Below, one piece after another: positions 7,312 through 16,797 of a stretch of 64,000 bases of DNA (positions are counted from its first letter, which is position 1; each line of letters starts with the position of its first letter). The stretch spans positions 248,001-312,000 of the forward strand of contig NZ_UTIQ01000199.1 in the NCBI RefSeq assembly GCF_900582625.1, read 5' to 3'. This DNA is from Pseudomonas viridiflava (GTDB lineage Bacteria > Pseudomonadota > Gammaproteobacteria > Pseudomonadales > Pseudomonadaceae). The notes beneath the pieces are model-generated. The model was not told where the DNA came from. It was given only the letters and a program-made list of their open reading frames with translations, and did not search any database. Made by a program: the position numbers and the translations under genes.

Positions 7312-8361
7312 TCAATGAGCGGCGCGCCATTCGCGGACCAGGGTTTCCACCAACTCTGCCGCTGGTAATGCCCGGGCAAGCGGCGCACCTTGACCGGCCC
7401 ACTGCACGGCGAAGTCGCCATTACCTTGTGCGGCTGCAGCGGCTACCAGCGCTTTTGCGGCGTCGTAAGCGATGGGGTAGTCAGGCGGCGTGCCGCGGTC
7501 CAGTTCAGTGAATAACCGGTTGACCATGCCACGCGCTGGGCGTCCGGAAATGGCGGCGCTGATGCGTGTCTGATGCGCGCGCGGGCCGACCAGGCCTTCG
7601 CGGTAGGCAGCGTTCGCGGCCGATTCCGGGCACAGAATAAAGGCGGTGCCCAGCTGCACGCCCTCGGCGCCAAGTGCGAGGGCGGCGGCGATGCCGTTGC
7701 CGTCCATGATTCCCCCTGCGGCGATCACCGGAAGTGAGCTGGCGCGGACGATCAGGGAAACCAGTGCAAAGGTGCCGAGCAGGCAATCTTCGCCTGGCTC
7801 GAACACGCCCCGATGACCGCCGGCTTCGACCCCTTGGGCGACCAACGCATCAACGCCAGCGGCTTCAGCCAGTTGCGCCTCTGCCGGGCTGGTGACGCAG
7901 GCGAGGGTGACGATGCCGGCTTTCTTTAGCGCTGCAATCCATTCGTTTGACGGCAGGCCGAAGTGAAAACTGACTACCGCAGGCCGCTCACTCAGCAGGA
8001 CTTGCAGCACGTCTTCGCTGGCCAGAAAGCTGCGGTAGCTTTCCTTCAGTTGTTCCGGCGGGGCGGCGTTCAATTCGTTGAACAACGGTGTCAGCTGTTT
8101 CAGCCAGGCAGCTTCGCAGGTGGCGTCGGGCTTGGCCGGTCTATGGCAGAAAAGGTTGACGTTGAACGGCGCGGCCGTCAGCGCGCGGGTGCTGTCGATC
8201 AGCACGCGCGCCTGGTCGGCGTTGCTCGCGCCCAGGCCGATGGAGCCCAGCGCTCCGGCGTTCGATACAGCGGCCGCCAGCTCGGGTGTTGATACGCTGA
8301 CCATGGGCGCTTGAATGATGGGATGCTTGATGCCCAGCAAACGCACGATGCGGTCGCTCAT
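7312..8361 (-). CDS. Nitronate monooxygenase family flavoprotein
   Basis: A 349-residue TIM-barrel flavoprotein of the nitronate monooxygenase/2-nitropropane dioxygenase family, which oxidises alkyl nitronates (such as propionate 3-nitronate) with FMN and O2. The N-terminal [10 protein letters not shown], the active-site segment GVEAGGHRG (candidate catalytic base H183), and the FMN phosphate-binding [21 protein letters not shown] followed by GVQLGTAF are all present. The open frame continues upstream, but ATG 8361 ([10 protein letters not shown]) is preceded by AGGAGTCGAAATC, an excellent ribosome-binding site. It lies downstream of the YbdK-like gene on the same strand with a gap of about 80 bases, so co-transcription is possible but not shown. 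Confidence 0.9.
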   Translation of the reverse strand: MSDRIVRLLGIKHPIIQAPMVSVSTPELAAAVSNAGALGSIGLGASNADQARVLIDSTRALTAAPFNVNLFCHRPAKPDATCEAAWLKQLTPLFNELNAAPPEQLKESYRSFLASEDVLQVLLSERPAVVSFHFGLPSNEWIAALKKAGIVTLACVTSPAEAQLAEAAGVDALVAQGVEAGGHRGVFEPGEDCLLGTFALVSLIVRASSLPVIAAGGIMDGNGIAAALALGAEGVQLGTAFILCPESAANAAYREGLVGPRAHQTRISAAISGRPARGMVNRLFTELDRGTPPDYPIAYDAAKALVAAAAAQGNGDFAVQWAGQGAPLARALPAAELVETLVREWRAAH

Positions 8362-8440
8362 GATTTCGACTCCTGATGGCCTACCGGTGAGGTGCCGGAT
8401 TGTTTCGCCCTTCGGCGCGGCCAGCAAGAGGCACGTGCTG

Positions 8441-9565
8441 CTAAACGCTGAGCGTCTGATTGCGCAACAGGTCGACCACGCCGCTCAGGGCTTGGAGTGT
8501 CGAGGCGCCGCGTCTCATCGCACTGTGGTAGTGCTGCGCCTGCTCGATGGCGCTAGTGCCCCGGCTGAGCATGCGCTGAGCGTGCGCAAAGGCGTTGTCA
8601 TCGCCACCCGCGTGGGCGTAGTCGCCGACCATTTCCCAGGTTTTGCTGAGCCACTGTTCAAGGCTGATGCTGCGCTGCGTGCCCGGCTCAATGTAGTCGC
8701 CCTGGATGCCGTAGCGCTTGGCGCGCCAGCGATTTTCCTTCAGCAGTTGGCGTTGCAAGGGCGTGTCGCTCGGGCCAGGGCTGGGGTTGTGCAGGGCGTA
8801 AGTCACCAGCGCGCGAAACAAGGCGGCGATGCACAGCGCGTCTTCCAGATGCGGGCAGGCATCGGTCACGCGCAGCTCCAGCGTGGGGAAGCGCAGCGCC
8901 GGGCGAATGTTCCACCACACATCGCTGCGGCCGCGAACGCTGCCGCTTTCCACCAAGGCATCGACATAGCGTTCGTAGTCGGCCTGACTGTCAAAATGCT
9001 CGGGTGAGCCCATGCGCGGCCATTCATCACAGGCTGCTTGCCGGTAGCTGTGCAAGCCGGACAGCCGTCCGCCGAAAAACGGCGACGAGGCACTCAGTGC
9101 TAACAACAGGGGCAACCAGGGCAACACGCGATTCATCACCACGATACGGTCGCCAGGCACGCCCACATGCACATGCAAGCCACACAAAATGCTGCGCTGC
9201 GCCACCATTTGCATGTCGGTGAACAAATCGTCGTAGTGGGCCAGGTCGGTGGGCTGCTGCGCCTGCCATTGCGCCAATGGATGCGTGCCCGCTGCAATGA
9301 TGCCGAGCCCATGTTCTTCGCCCAGCCATGACAGCGTGGTGCGCGCATGGCTCAGGCATTCGCGCGCCTCCTGCTGGGTACTGAGAATGGGCGTGACCAC
9401 CTCTATCTGCGAGGTGAACATTTCGGCGGTCACCATTTCGGGCAGCGCTTCGCGGCAGGCTGGCAGATAGGCCGCGGCGGGCTGGCGGACCAGTTCGCGG
9501 GTGGTTAGGTCCGAGAGAAAGTATTCCTCTTCGATGCCGAAATTCAGGGGCTTGATGGCGGCCAT
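8441..9565 (-). CDS. Carboxylate-amine ligase, YbdK/GCS2 family
   Basis: A 374-residue member of glutamate-cysteine ligase family 2. The signature GIEEEYFL is near residues 10-17, and the typical [13 protein letters not shown] segment with metal-binding histidines is in the middle. E. coli YbdK has weak gamma-glutamylcysteine ligase activity; the true substrates of most homologues are unknown, so it is best called an ATP-dependent carboxylate-amine ligase. ATG 9565 (MAAIKPLNF) is chosen over the longer frame because it matches family N termini and follows AAGGACACC. The gene diverges from the diiron-oxidase/methyltransferase pair, sharing an intergenic region of about 195 bases, so a shared regulator or pathway is plausible. 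Confidence 0.88.
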   Translation of the reverse strand: MAAIKPLNFGIEEEYFLSDLTTRELVRQPAAAYLPACREALPEMVTAEMFTSQIEVVTPILSTQQEARECLSHARTTLSWLGEEHGLGIIAAGTHPLAQWQAQQPTDLAHYDDLFTDMQMVAQRSILCGLHVHVGVPGDRIVVMNRVLPWLPLLLALSASSPFFGGRLSGLHSYRQAACDEWPRMGSPEHFDSQADYERYVDALVESGSVRGRSDVWWNIRPALRFPTLELRVTDACPHLEDALCIAALFRALVTYALHNPSPGPSDTPLQRQLLKENRWRAKRYGIQGDYIEPGTQRSISLEQWLSKTWEMVGDYAHAGGDDNAFAHAQRMLSRGTSAIEQAQHYHSAMRRGASTLQALSGVVDLLRNQTLSV

Positions 9566-9760
9566 GGGGGCGGTGTCCTTGCGGGCAAAATGTTTCACCG
9601 GTGCTACAGCAAAAGACGGTCGCGCCGGGTGCCCGGTTCCACCTTTTATTTGCGCTGCTGTGCCCATGGCCTCGACCGTTCAGCGAATAGGTGGAATCTT
9701 TACGCGCGCCCTTGGCTCCCACTTCTATGCCTCAGTTGAGGTGCCTGCCAGGAGTATGCA

Positions 9761-11194
9761 ATGTCCATCTTGAGTCTGGTCGATACGGAACATCTCGACT
9801 TCGCGACGCTCACCCCCCATCGCGGGCCGGCCCAGGAGCTCTACGTAAAATTATTGAGTGAGCCAGACGAGCATCTGGATAGCGCGCGGCGTTTTCTGGA
9901 TGCGCAGCTGCAGCACGCGGCCAACTTGCCGTGCGACCTGCCGGAAAATCCGCAGCAGTTGTTGCACTGGATGCGTGCCAGCACAGCGCGCACTACCGCC
10001 GACTACAACCAGTATTTACACGGTCGAAAACTAGGCGAGCCACGGCGCTTTTTTAGCTGCCGTGCCCATGCGCTGTACTTTCTGCGCGCGGTGGCGCCGA
10101 CCAAGCTGGTCGACGGCGCCTGGCTCTACGGCGTGATGCCGCACTGGCGCGACAGCCGTTTGAATTTCCTGGTGCAAACCTACTTGGAAGAACTCGGCGA
10201 CGGCGTTCCGGCCATGAACCATGTGCTCATGTACCAACAGCTGCTCAGCACCCACGGTTGCGAAGAGTTGGCGACCCTGGGTGACGAAAACTACCTGCAG
10301 GGCGCGGTTCAGCTGTCGCTTGGAATGCTGGCCGAGCATTACTTGCCAGAAGTGATCGGCTACAACCTGGGCTACGAACAGTTGCCGTTGCACCTGTTAA
10401 TCAGCGCCTATGAGTTGGACGAACTGGGCATCGACCCGTACTACTTTAAGCTGCACGTGACGATCGATAACGCCGCGTCCGGTCACGCGCATAAAGCGGT
10501 GCGCACGGTGCTGGACAACATGCCGCAAGTTGGCGACAGCGAGGAATTTTACCGACGCGTCTGCCACGGCTACCTGCTCAACGACTTGGGCCTCGGCTCG
10601 ACTGCCGTCGTCCAGGCGTTCGATCTGGAACACGAACTGCTCACGCTGCTGGAAAGCAAACGCTCGCTGGCTGGCCAGGTGCATTCGGATTACTGCCGCA
10701 TTGAAGGCCGTACCGTGAACGAATGGCTGAGCGGGCCTGAGCCGATTCGCGGTTTTCTCGACGCCCTGCAATCGCGCGGGTGGATTTGCCGCAACCAGGC
10801 ACCCGATAACAGCCGTTTCTGGCATTTGGTGCAGGGCGAGGGCGCGGCCATGTTTGGCGTGTTCAGTCCATACGAGCTGCAAGTGCTGCACGACTGGATT
10901 GCCGGTGACTGGCTGCAAACCCAGGAAGCGCTGCCGGCCAAGCGCCGCCCGGCGAGCAAGGCAGACGCGACGCGCCGTATGCGAGCCTCTCACCGTTATG
11001 TCGAACCGCAAGCGCTTGGCGGCCTGGTGGAGAGCAGCGACATCGATCGCGAGCAATACGCCCTTGCCCAGGAACTCGCCACGTTGAGCACCGAGGAGCG
11101 CGAGCGCCGGTTGCTCAGCCTGGCCGGTCCTGCCACCCATTGCACCCCGGCCGGTTTGATGGCCACCCGAATCCTGTCCACATTGGTTCGCTAG
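9761..11194 (+). CDS. Iron-containing redox enzyme (heme-oxygenase-like diiron oxidase family)
   Basis: A 477-residue protein. The region around residues 190-245 has the family's conserved core: an acidic/histidine helix (LAEHYLPEVIGYNLGYE), PLHLLISAYELDELGID, then YYFKLHVTIDNAASGHA with the histidine and aspartate expected to bind iron. Heme-oxygenase-like diiron oxidases act on small amino or fatty acids in many natural-product pathways; the substrate here is unknown. The protein is longer than single-domain members, with a roughly 60-residue N-terminal and a long C-terminal extension of unclear role. ATG 9761 follows AGGAG by 6 bases. The methyltransferase gene starts 9 bases after its stop, with that gene's AGGAG overlapping this stop codon. 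Confidence 0.85.
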   Translation: MSILSLVDTEHLDFATLTPHRGPAQELYVKLLSEPDEHLDSARRFLDAQLQHAANLPCDLPENPQQLLHWMRASTARTTADYNQYLHGRKLGEPRRFFSCRAHALYFLRAVAPTKLVDGAWLYGVMPHWRDSRLNFLVQTYLEELGDGVPAMNHVLMYQQLLSTHGCEELATLGDENYLQGAVQLSLGMLAEHYLPEVIGYNLGYEQLPLHLLISAYELDELGIDPYYFKLHVTIDNAASGHAHKAVRTVLDNMPQVGDSEEFYRRVCHGYLLNDLGLGSTAVVQAFDLEHELLTLLESKRSLAGQVHSDYCRIEGRTVNEWLSGPEPIRGFLDALQSRGWICRNQAPDNSRFWHLVQGEGAAMFGVFSPYELQVLHDWIAGDWLQTQEALPAKRRPASKADATRRMRASHRYVEPQALGGLVESSDIDREQYALAQELATLSTEERERRLLSLAGPATHCTPAGLMATRILSTLVR

Positions 11195-11203
11195 GAGCGC
11201 TGC

Positions 11204-12163
11204 ATGAGCCAAGGCATTACCCCGTCAAGCGCCGAATCCCATGGGGCGCTTGTGCAGTTGGGCCAGGCGTTGAAGGCGCTTGGCTATCGCTTCACCACCG
11301 TTACCCCGCTGACCCACGAACGCGTCAATGCCAGACCCGGCAACGAATTCGCCGCCCACCTTCGCGATGTGTTTGGCTGGAGCCGGCCGTTCCGAGGCGA
11401 CGTACTCGATACGCGCCTACTTACGCTTCTGCGTGACGCCGGCTGCCTCGATGAGCGCGCCGAAGGTTCGGAAAGTCGAGTGCGCTGGTCTTCGCTTCAT
11501 GGCCAGTTGTTCGTGCATTCGCGCTTCCCCACGCAAGAACAAGACGCCGTGTTCTTCGGCCCCGATAGCTACCGGTTTATTCAGGCCTTGCTCGCCCATC
11601 TCAACGACGACGCGCGGTCGACGCTGCGCATAGCCGACATCGGCTGCGGCGCTGGTGTGGGTGCCATTGTTGCGGCGATTGAGCGACCCAGTGCCGAAGT
11701 GTGGGCGCTGGATATCAACCCGCAGGCGCTGCGTTACACCGCTATAAATGCTGAACTGGCGGGCGCTGATAACGTGCAGGTCGCCCATAGCAATCTGCTG
11801 GATCAGGTGCAGGGGCAGTTCGATCTCATCATTGCCAATCCGCCGTACATGGCCGACGCCGAAGGCCGTGCCTACCGCGATGGCGGTGGTGAGCATGGCG
11901 CCGGTCTGTCGATCGCCATTGTCGATACGGCGCTCCAGCGTTTGGCGCCTGGCGGTACGTTGTTGTTGTACACGGGCGTGGCCATGGTCGAGGGCGACGA
12001 TCCGTTTGCCGCCAGCATCCGCCCATTGCTGCACGCAGCCGGGTTCGATTGGCAATACTGGGAGATGGATCCGGATGTGTTCGGCGAAGAACTGCTGGAG
12101 CCGGCCTATGCCAATGCAGAACGCATCGCTGCCGTGGTGCTGCGGGTAACGCGGCCGCGTTAA
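11204..12163 (+). CDS. Class I SAM-dependent methyltransferase (NPPY type)
   Basis: A 319-residue methyltransferase. Motif I (IADIGCGAGVGAIVA) lies near residues 142-156, the acidic ribose-binding residue in VWALDINPQAL, and the catalytic NPPY tetrapeptide in IIANPPYMAD near residues 211-214. NPPY marks N-methylation of planar amide or exocyclic amino groups, as in PrmC or N6-adenine methylases, but this protein does not match PrmC closely at its N terminus (the first 100 residues are family specific). It is translationally linked to the diiron oxidase gene upstream: its AGGAG overlaps the previous stop. The pair is closed by a perfect hairpin. It may modify the oxidase product, or independently a protein; the substrate cannot be read. 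Confidence 0.85.
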   Translation: MSQGITPSSAESHGALVQLGQALKALGYRFTTVTPLTHERVNARPGNEFAAHLRDVFGWSRPFRGDVLDTRLLTLLRDAGCLDERAEGSESRVRWSSLHGQLFVHSRFPTQEQDAVFFGPDSYRFIQALLAHLNDDARSTLRIADIGCGAGVGAIVAAIERPSAEVWALDINPQALRYTAINAELAGADNVQVAHSNLLDQVQGQFDLIIANPPYMADAEGRAYRDGGGEHGAGLSIAIVDTALQRLAPGGTLLLYTGVAMVEGDDPFAASIRPLLHAAGFDWQYWEMDPDVFGEELLEPAYANAERIAAVVLRVTRPR

Positions 12164-12174
12164 ACGGGGAGGGC

Positions 12175-12207
12175 GGCCAAGCAGAACCGGGTGGTATCTG
12201 CTTGGCC
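12175..12207. terminator. Bidirectional hairpin terminator
   Basis: The arms GGCCAAGCAGA (12175-12185) and TCTGCTTGGCC (12197-12207) pair perfectly over 11 bp with an 11-nt loop. It sits between the convergent methyltransferase and hemerythrin genes and can serve either strand. Confidence 0.75.
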
Positions 12208-12219
12208 AGGTGGTGACGA

Positions 12220-12696
12220 TTAAGCGGCGCTACGTTGTTGCTGCAGCTCGCTCTTCAGCGAGGTTTTACGCGCTTCCATCTCGGCACCCAGTTCTTTGAG
12301 CTGGGCTGCACTCAGCAGTTTTTTCGCTTCCTTGAACATCGACTCTTCCTCTTCCTCGATGTGGTGCTCAAGCAATTCTTTGAGCACTTTGGCGCGGCCG
12401 GAAAACTCGACACTGTCCGGCGCTGTGCCTTTCAAGTGCGGGAGCACCAGAGCATCCACAGCGCGGTGTTCTTCGATGGCTTCGAAGTACATTTTCGCTT
12501 GTTCTTTTTCGCCGGCTTTTTTGTAGGCCGGGTAGAAAATTTCTTCTTCGATATGGGTATGGACGAACAGCTCCATCTCGATTTTGTTGATCAGCTCAAC
12601 GCGTTTTTTCACCGCACGTTCGGTGGTGGCGCTGAGTTGTTCCAGCAGATCGAGCACAACCTTGTGGTCGGCTTTGAGCAGGTCAATCGCGTTCAT
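12220..12696 (-). CDS. Hemerythrin domain-containing protein
   Basis: A 158-residue four-helix-bundle protein that carries the carboxylate-bridged diiron ligand pattern of hemerythrins: H11 in LKADHKVVL, H46/H48 and E51/E52 in HTHIEEEIFYP, H77 in EEHRAVD, and H111/H112 with following glutamates in LLEHHIEEEEESMF. It has the usual single-domain bacterial size (about 150-160) and no signal peptide. Likely roles are O2, NO or iron handling in the cytoplasm; none can be chosen from sequence. ATG 12696 follows GAGGTGAACC. The gene is single and convergent with the diiron oxidase/methyltransferase pair, so a functional link rests on proximity only. Confidence 0.9.
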   Translation of the reverse strand: MNAIDLLKADHKVVLDLLEQLSATTERAVKKRVELINKIEMELFVHTHIEEEIFYPAYKKAGEKEQAKMYFEAIEEHRAVDALVLPHLKGTAPDSVEFSGRAKVLKELLEHHIEEEEESMFKEAKKLLSAAQLKELGAEMEARKTSLKSELQQQRSAA

Positions 12697-12905
12697 GGTT
12701 CACCTCGTAGGCTAATCGGATTTGGCGTGATCTTTGCCGCGCCTTTAATACCGACTGGCCGTGCTGCGAAGTAGTTCGAGCTGTTTCGTTTGTTTGCCGA
12801 TGAGGTGTTGTTGCGTGAGTCGGTGAGGCGGAAAAATACCCTGCGTCAGGACGTTACGTCTGAAACCACGCCGCCATCACCGACTCGGCTCCGGGAATGC
12901 TGGCG

Positions 12906-13400
12906 TTATTCTTCGCGCTGCTCGCCGCTGTAAACCAAGGTCGCTTTGCAGCTTCGGCAGTAATAACGCCGGCCCTTGCGCACCAGGGTGTGGCGCTGCG
13001 CCGAGAAGGGGAAATCACGGTCTGCGCACGCGCAGCTGTAAACGTAGCGGGTCACGCTGCGGCGCTGAATCTCGTAGGTGTGGCAGCGGTCGGCCGGCAA
13101 TTCGTAAACGCCCTGCATGATCAACTGCCATTCCTCGCCATGGGGCTGAATGTGCCGACCAAACATTTCGCGGGCGATCATGTGCGCGACTTCGTGAGCC
13201 ACGGTTTGCTTTAAAAAGTGTTCCTGGTTTTCGCGATACAGCTGAGGGTTGAAGCGCAGCAGGTTTTCATCAAGGTGAGCCACCCCGGCTTTCTGGCCAC
13301 GTAACTTGAGGCTGACTTGGGGGCGGGTAAAGCGGCGTCTGAAAAACGCTTCGGCTTGCTGATAACAAGCCTCGACACGAGCATTAAGCAGTTCGGGCAT
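12906..13400 (-). CDS. sprT: SprT family zinc metalloprotease
   Basis: A 164-residue SprT-like protein. The zinc-protease motif HEVAH is at residues 69-73, with a probable third ligand H87 in IQPHGEEW. A C-terminal zinc ribbon follows, with C-A-C in VYSCACAD and CRSC near the end. The fold is shared with the DNA-protein crosslink protease SPRTN, but the bacterial function is not established. The frame is open for another 167 codons upstream, overlapping the YIP1 gene region, but ATG 13400 matches the family start (MPELLNARVE) and is preceded by GGAGGAACTCG. It lies downstream of the YIP1 gene, separated from it by a strong terminator, so it needs its own promoter. Confidence 0.9.
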   Translation of the reverse strand: MPELLNARVEACYQQAEAFFRRRFTRPQVSLKLRGQKAGVAHLDENLLRFNPQLYRENQEHFLKQTVAHEVAHMIAREMFGRHIQPHGEEWQLIMQGVYELPADRCHTYEIQRRSVTRYVYSCACADRDFPFSAQRHTLVRKGRRYYCRSCKATLVYSGEQREE

Positions 13401-13461
13401 CGAGTTCCTCCGGATAACAGGCGCGATTATGCCCAAGCGCGCCGCTTGCCACTTGCCTAAA

Positions 13462-13493
13462 ACAACGAAACCGCCAAACGGCGGTTTCGTTGT
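13462..13493 (-). terminator. Rho-independent terminator of the YIP1 gene
   Basis: A perfect 14-bp stem (arms 13462-13475 and 13480-13493, ACAACGAAACCGCC and its complement) with a 4-nt loop. On the minus strand it is followed by TTTT. It lies 18 bases after the YIP1-family stop codon. Confidence 0.9.
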
Positions 13494-13510
13494 ATCAGTG
13501 GCTCCGATTT

Positions 13511-14110
13511 TTAGCTGGTGTAGACCGGGCCCACGCCCATTTCCCAGAAGATCACCGACATGGCGATCATCGCTACCAGCACGACGAGCCCCACTGCCAG
13601 CACCGAGCTGGAAAACAGGAAGCCTTCGTCCTGATGAATGTTCATAAACGTCGGTATGCCCACATAAAGCAGGTAAACCGTATAACAAATCGCCGCCGTG
13701 CCAACGGCCATGGCGAGCCAGAGGTTGGGATACAGCGCGGCGAGCCCGCCAATAAACAGGGGGGTCGCGGTGTAGGCTGCAAACACGATACAGCGGCCCA
13801 TGTCCGGGCTGGCGTCGTAGGTGCGCGCCATCCAATTGATAAACGCGCCCATGACCGCCACACCGCCCAGCATTGCCAGGTAGGTCATGGCCGTCATCCA
13901 CAGCGCGCTTGCTTCGGTGAGCATGACGGGCGTTCCGTTACCCACCGTCCAGCCAACCTGCGTGGTTCCGATATAGGCAGACACTGCGGGAATCGCGGCA
14001 AGGATGAGCACATGGGTGAGATACATGTGACTGATGCTTTCTTCTTCGCCGCGGATCTCTTGCCACTCTTGATCAGGATGCGCGAATAGCCCCCAAACGT
14101 GATGGATCAT
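13511..14110 (-). CDS. YIP1 family inner-membrane protein
   Basis: A 199-residue protein with an N-terminal cytoplasmic segment (VWGLFAHPDQEWQEIR, the usual Yip1/DUF1282 opening) and about five hydrophobic helices: ILAAIPAVSAYIG, MTYLAMLGGVAVMGAFINW, IVFAAYTATPLFIGGLAALY, LAMAVGTAAICYTVYLLYVG and the C-terminal LAVGLVVLVAMIAMSVIFW. Bacterial members have no defined function. ATG 14110 follows GAGGAGGTATCTCGC. It has its own terminator and appears monocistronic. Confidence 0.85.
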   Translation of the reverse strand: MIHHVWGLFAHPDQEWQEIRGEEESISHMYLTHVLILAAIPAVSAYIGTTQVGWTVGNGTPVMLTEASALWMTAMTYLAMLGGVAVMGAFINWMARTYDASPDMGRCIVFAAYTATPLFIGGLAALYPNLWLAMAVGTAAICYTVYLLYVGIPTFMNIHQDEGFLFSSSVLAVGLVVLVAMIAMSVIFWEMGVGPVYTS

Positions 14111-14277
14111 GCGAGATACCTCCTCTTGTTATAACGGTCGCCCCCCAGCGTAGCGCCCGAGGCGCGTGAGTAGCGCTACCGGGTGCAGGGCCGAACCAAT
14201 GCGACCGTATGTCGCAGTATAGGCAGGGGCTGGAGGCCGCGTGGGGCGTGGTTTTAGAGCAAATCAGTCTCTAAAGG

Positions 14278-14898
14278 TCAGCGGTAATAGCGAGCAAGAA
14301 TTTCCATCGCCAAATTGATGGATTGCAGCCGCGCAGTGCTACCGCCACGGTCCGGATGATGCTGGCTGACGAGCTGCCGGTAACGCTGTTTGACAGTGGC
14401 GAGATTGAGCGCCTCGGTGCTGCTGTCGAGCTCGAACAACTCCAGCGCCGCCCGCTTTTCGTCACCGCCTTGCATGCGTTTCCAGAAGCTGGTGAGAAGT
14501 TTCTCCACATCGGCTTCGCTGGTCTCGCGTAAATGGCTGAGGTCGAGGTAATAGGCGCGAAGTGGATCGGCATCACTGAGCTGCGCTTCGCCGGGCGTAT
14601 ATGGCAGCAACTGCACGGACAGCGGATTGATCAATAAATGATCCGTCTGCGCTTGCCACAGCTGATCGCGCAGGCGGTACAGGGCGTTGAGTAACAAAAA
14701 ATGCGTACGAAACAGCACCAGTTTGTCCGCCAGGTTCAGGTTGGGAATGTGCGTGGAGTGGCGCTTTTTCAGTTGCTGAATCAGCTGATATTCACTGCAG
14801 CCATTGGGCGACTCGCGCAACAGCAGCAACACCTGATCGGCCAGGTCCAGGCTGTTATCGAGTTCACGGGGCAGGGTGGAGGCGGGGTCTAAGGTCAT
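14278..14898 (-). CDS. DnaJ-related protein with a C-terminal J domain
   Basis: A 206-residue protein. The N-terminal 130 residues match the DNAJ-related N domain found in Pseudomonas and Vibrio (LLLRESPNGCSEYQLIQQLKK followed by a leucine-rich helical segment). The C-terminal 60 or so residues form a J domain in which the HPD tripeptide that stimulates DnaK ATPase is intact (SQHHPDRGG). It is therefore a probable J-protein co-chaperone with the J domain at the C terminus, the reverse of DnaJ. Client proteins are unknown. It is monocistronic, divergent from the DUF547 gene, with about 110 bases between the starts. Confidence 0.87.
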   Translation of the reverse strand: MTLDPASTLPRELDNSLDLADQVLLLLRESPNGCSEYQLIQQLKKRHSTHIPNLNLADKLVLFRTHFLLLNALYRLRDQLWQAQTDHLLINPLSVQLLPYTPGEAQLSDADPLRAYYLDLSHLRETSEADVEKLLTSFWKRMQGGDEKRAALELFELDSSTEALNLATVKQRYRQLVSQHHPDRGGSTARLQSINLAMEILARYYR

Positions 14899-15010
14899 GG
14901 CCGCAGCCTAGCACAGCGAAAGCACGGGCTTGTGTGGCGGAACTCGCAAGGTTCAGGCCTGTCCCACGCAGCAGACTGCGGCCCGTGAAGCCGTGATGGA
15001 GAGTTGCCGT

Positions 15011-15835
15011 ATGCGCCGATTGCGCACCCTGTTTGCTGTCGCTTCCTTGCTGTTTTCTGGCGCCTTGCTTCCCGGTCTGGCCTGCGCTGCGCCATCTGTC
15101 GACCCGTGGGAAATCTGGAACGCCAGCGATGAAAGCCGCGCCGCCCATATTGACCACAGCGCCTGGCAGGAACTGCTGACCCGCTACCTGAAAACCAGCC
15201 CAACCGATGGCATCGCGCGCTTCGATTACGCCGGCGTCGACAAGGTGCATCGGCGCCTGCTTGATGTGTATATCGATCAGCTAAGCGACCTCGACCCGCG
15301 TCAATTCACCCGCGCCGAGCAGTTCGCCTATTGGGTCAATCTGTACAACGCGCTGGTGACCAAACTGGTGCTGAAGAAATACCCGGTGGATTCCATCACC
15401 AGCCTCGGCGCCTGGTACCAGTTCGGCCCGTGGGACAAGAAAGTGGTGGAAGTGGACGGCTACAAGCTCAGTCTCAGCGATATTCAGCACCGCATCCTGC
15501 GTCCGTTCTGGCGTGATCCTCGGCTGTTTTACGTACTCAGCTCCGCCAGCCTGGGTTCGCCGAACATGCCGTCGTTCACCCTCAGTGCGAAAAACACCGA
15601 GCAGCAACTCAGCGACGGCGCCCGCGCTTACATCAACAATCCGCGTGGTGTGTCATTTAAAGACAAAGAGCTTCGGCTTTCGCGGATCTATGACTGGTAT
15701 GCCGACGACTTCGGCGGCGAGAAAGATCTACGCAAGCACCTGCTCCAGTATGCCGAGCCGGCCCTGGCGCAAAAGCTCAAGGACTTCGACGGCGAAGTGC
15801 GCTACCGCTTTGACTGGGATTTGAACAAACAGTGA
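15011..15835 (+). CDS. DUF547 domain-containing exported protein
   Basis: A 274-residue protein with a signal peptide ([20 protein letters not shown], then GLACAA before the mature part) and a DUF547 domain, seen in [19 protein letters not shown] and [24 protein letters not shown]. No enzymatic function is established for DUF547. The frame is open to 14930, but ATG 15011 gives a compact signal sequence with GGAG 8-9 bases upstream; ATG 14996 is an alternative. The cysteine in GLAC lacks a leucine at the -3 position, so I do not call a lipoprotein. It stands alone upstream of ttcA with a gap of about 90 bases. Confidence 0.85.
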   Translation: MRRLRTLFAVASLLFSGALLPGLACAAPSVDPWEIWNASDESRAAHIDHSAWQELLTRYLKTSPTDGIARFDYAGVDKVHRRLLDVYIDQLSDLDPRQFTRAEQFAYWVNLYNALVTKLVLKKYPVDSITSLGAWYQFGPWDKKVVEVDGYKLSLSDIQHRILRPFWRDPRLFYVLSSASLGSPNMPSFTLSAKNTEQQLSDGARAYINNPRGVSFKDKELRLSRIYDWYADDFGGEKDLRKHLLQYAEPALAQKLKDFDGEVRYRFDWDLNKQ

Positions 15836-15926
15836 CCACCGCGTCGCGTCGTTTGGGGGTAGGGCAAACGTTCCTTTCTGCGTAAAATGCGCGCCTTCGC
15901 GTTCAGCACTTCCGGACCTTCGCACC

Positions 15927-16751
15927 ATGGGCACCCTTTCGGTAAATCAAAGCAAACTGCAGAAACGCCTCCGTCGCCAAGCGGGCGAGGCGGTCACCGA
16001 CTTCAACATGATCGAAGAGGGCGACAAGGTGATGGTCTGTCTGTCCGGCGGCAAGGACAGCTACACCATGCTTGATGTGCTGCTGCACCTGCAGAAGGTC
16101 GCACCGATCAAGTTTGAAATAGTCGCCGTGAACATGGACCAGAAGCAGCCCGGCTTTCCCGAGCACGTGCTGCCGCAGTACCTGGAAAACATCGGCGTGC
16201 CGTACCACATCGTCGAGAAAGACACCTACTCGGTGGTGATGGACAAAGTGCCGGAAGGCAAAATCACCTGTTCGCTGTGTTCACGTCTGCGTCGCGGCAC
16301 GTTGTACACCTTCGCCGACGAGATCGGCGCCACCAAGATGGCGCTCGGTCACCACCGCGACGACATTCTGGAAACCTTCTTCCTTAATATGTTTTACGGC
16401 GGCACGCTTAAAGCCATGCCGCCAAAATTGCGCGCCGACGACGGCCGTAACGTGGTGATTCGCCCGCTGGCGTATTGCAGCGAGAAAGACATCGAGGCGT
16501 ACTCCGAGCTGCAAGGCTTCCCAATCATTCCGTGCAACCTCTGCGGCTCGCAGGAAAACCTGCAGCGCAAGGTGGTCAAGGAAATGTTGCTTGAGTGGGA
16601 GCGCAAGACGCCGGGCCGTACCGAGATCATGTTCCGCGCCTTGCAGAACGTGATGCCGTCGCAGCTAGCCGACCGCAAGCTGTTCGACTTTGAGAACCTG
16701 CGTATCGACGAGAGCGCCCCGTCGCGCTTTCTCAATGTGATGAACCTGTAA
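15927..16751 (+). CDS. ttcA: tRNA 2-thiocytidine(32) synthetase TtcA
   Basis: A 274-residue ATP pyrophosphatase of the TtcA family, which thiolates C32 in certain tRNAs in the cytoplasm. The PP-loop SGGKDS is at residues 40-45 ([14 protein letters not shown]). Cysteines thought to bind the iron-sulfur cluster are present: C115 and C118 in [11 protein letters not shown], and the later pair in PCNLCGSQ. The length is normal. ATG 15927 fits the family N terminus, although the Shine-Dalgarno sequence is weak. A Tag-like glycosylase gene follows 46 bases downstream on the same strand. Confidence 0.95.
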   Translation: MGTLSVNQSKLQKRLRRQAGEAVTDFNMIEEGDKVMVCLSGGKDSYTMLDVLLHLQKVAPIKFEIVAVNMDQKQPGFPEHVLPQYLENIGVPYHIVEKDTYSVVMDKVPEGKITCSLCSRLRRGTLYTFADEIGATKMALGHHRDDILETFFLNMFYGGTLKAMPPKLRADDGRNVVIRPLAYCSEKDIEAYSELQGFPIIPCNLCGSQENLQRKVVKEMLLEWERKTPGRTEIMFRALQNVMPSQLADRKLFDFENLRIDESAPSRFLNVMNL

Positions 16752-16797
16752 AAGCGCCGGGCTTCACCAGACTTCGCCTCTATATATAGGAAGCCGG

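Noticed and set aside
13401..13901. Upstream extension of SprT by 167 residues
   Set aside because: It overlaps the YIP1 gene and its terminator antisense-wise; ATG 13400 has a strong ribosome-binding site and the family N terminus.
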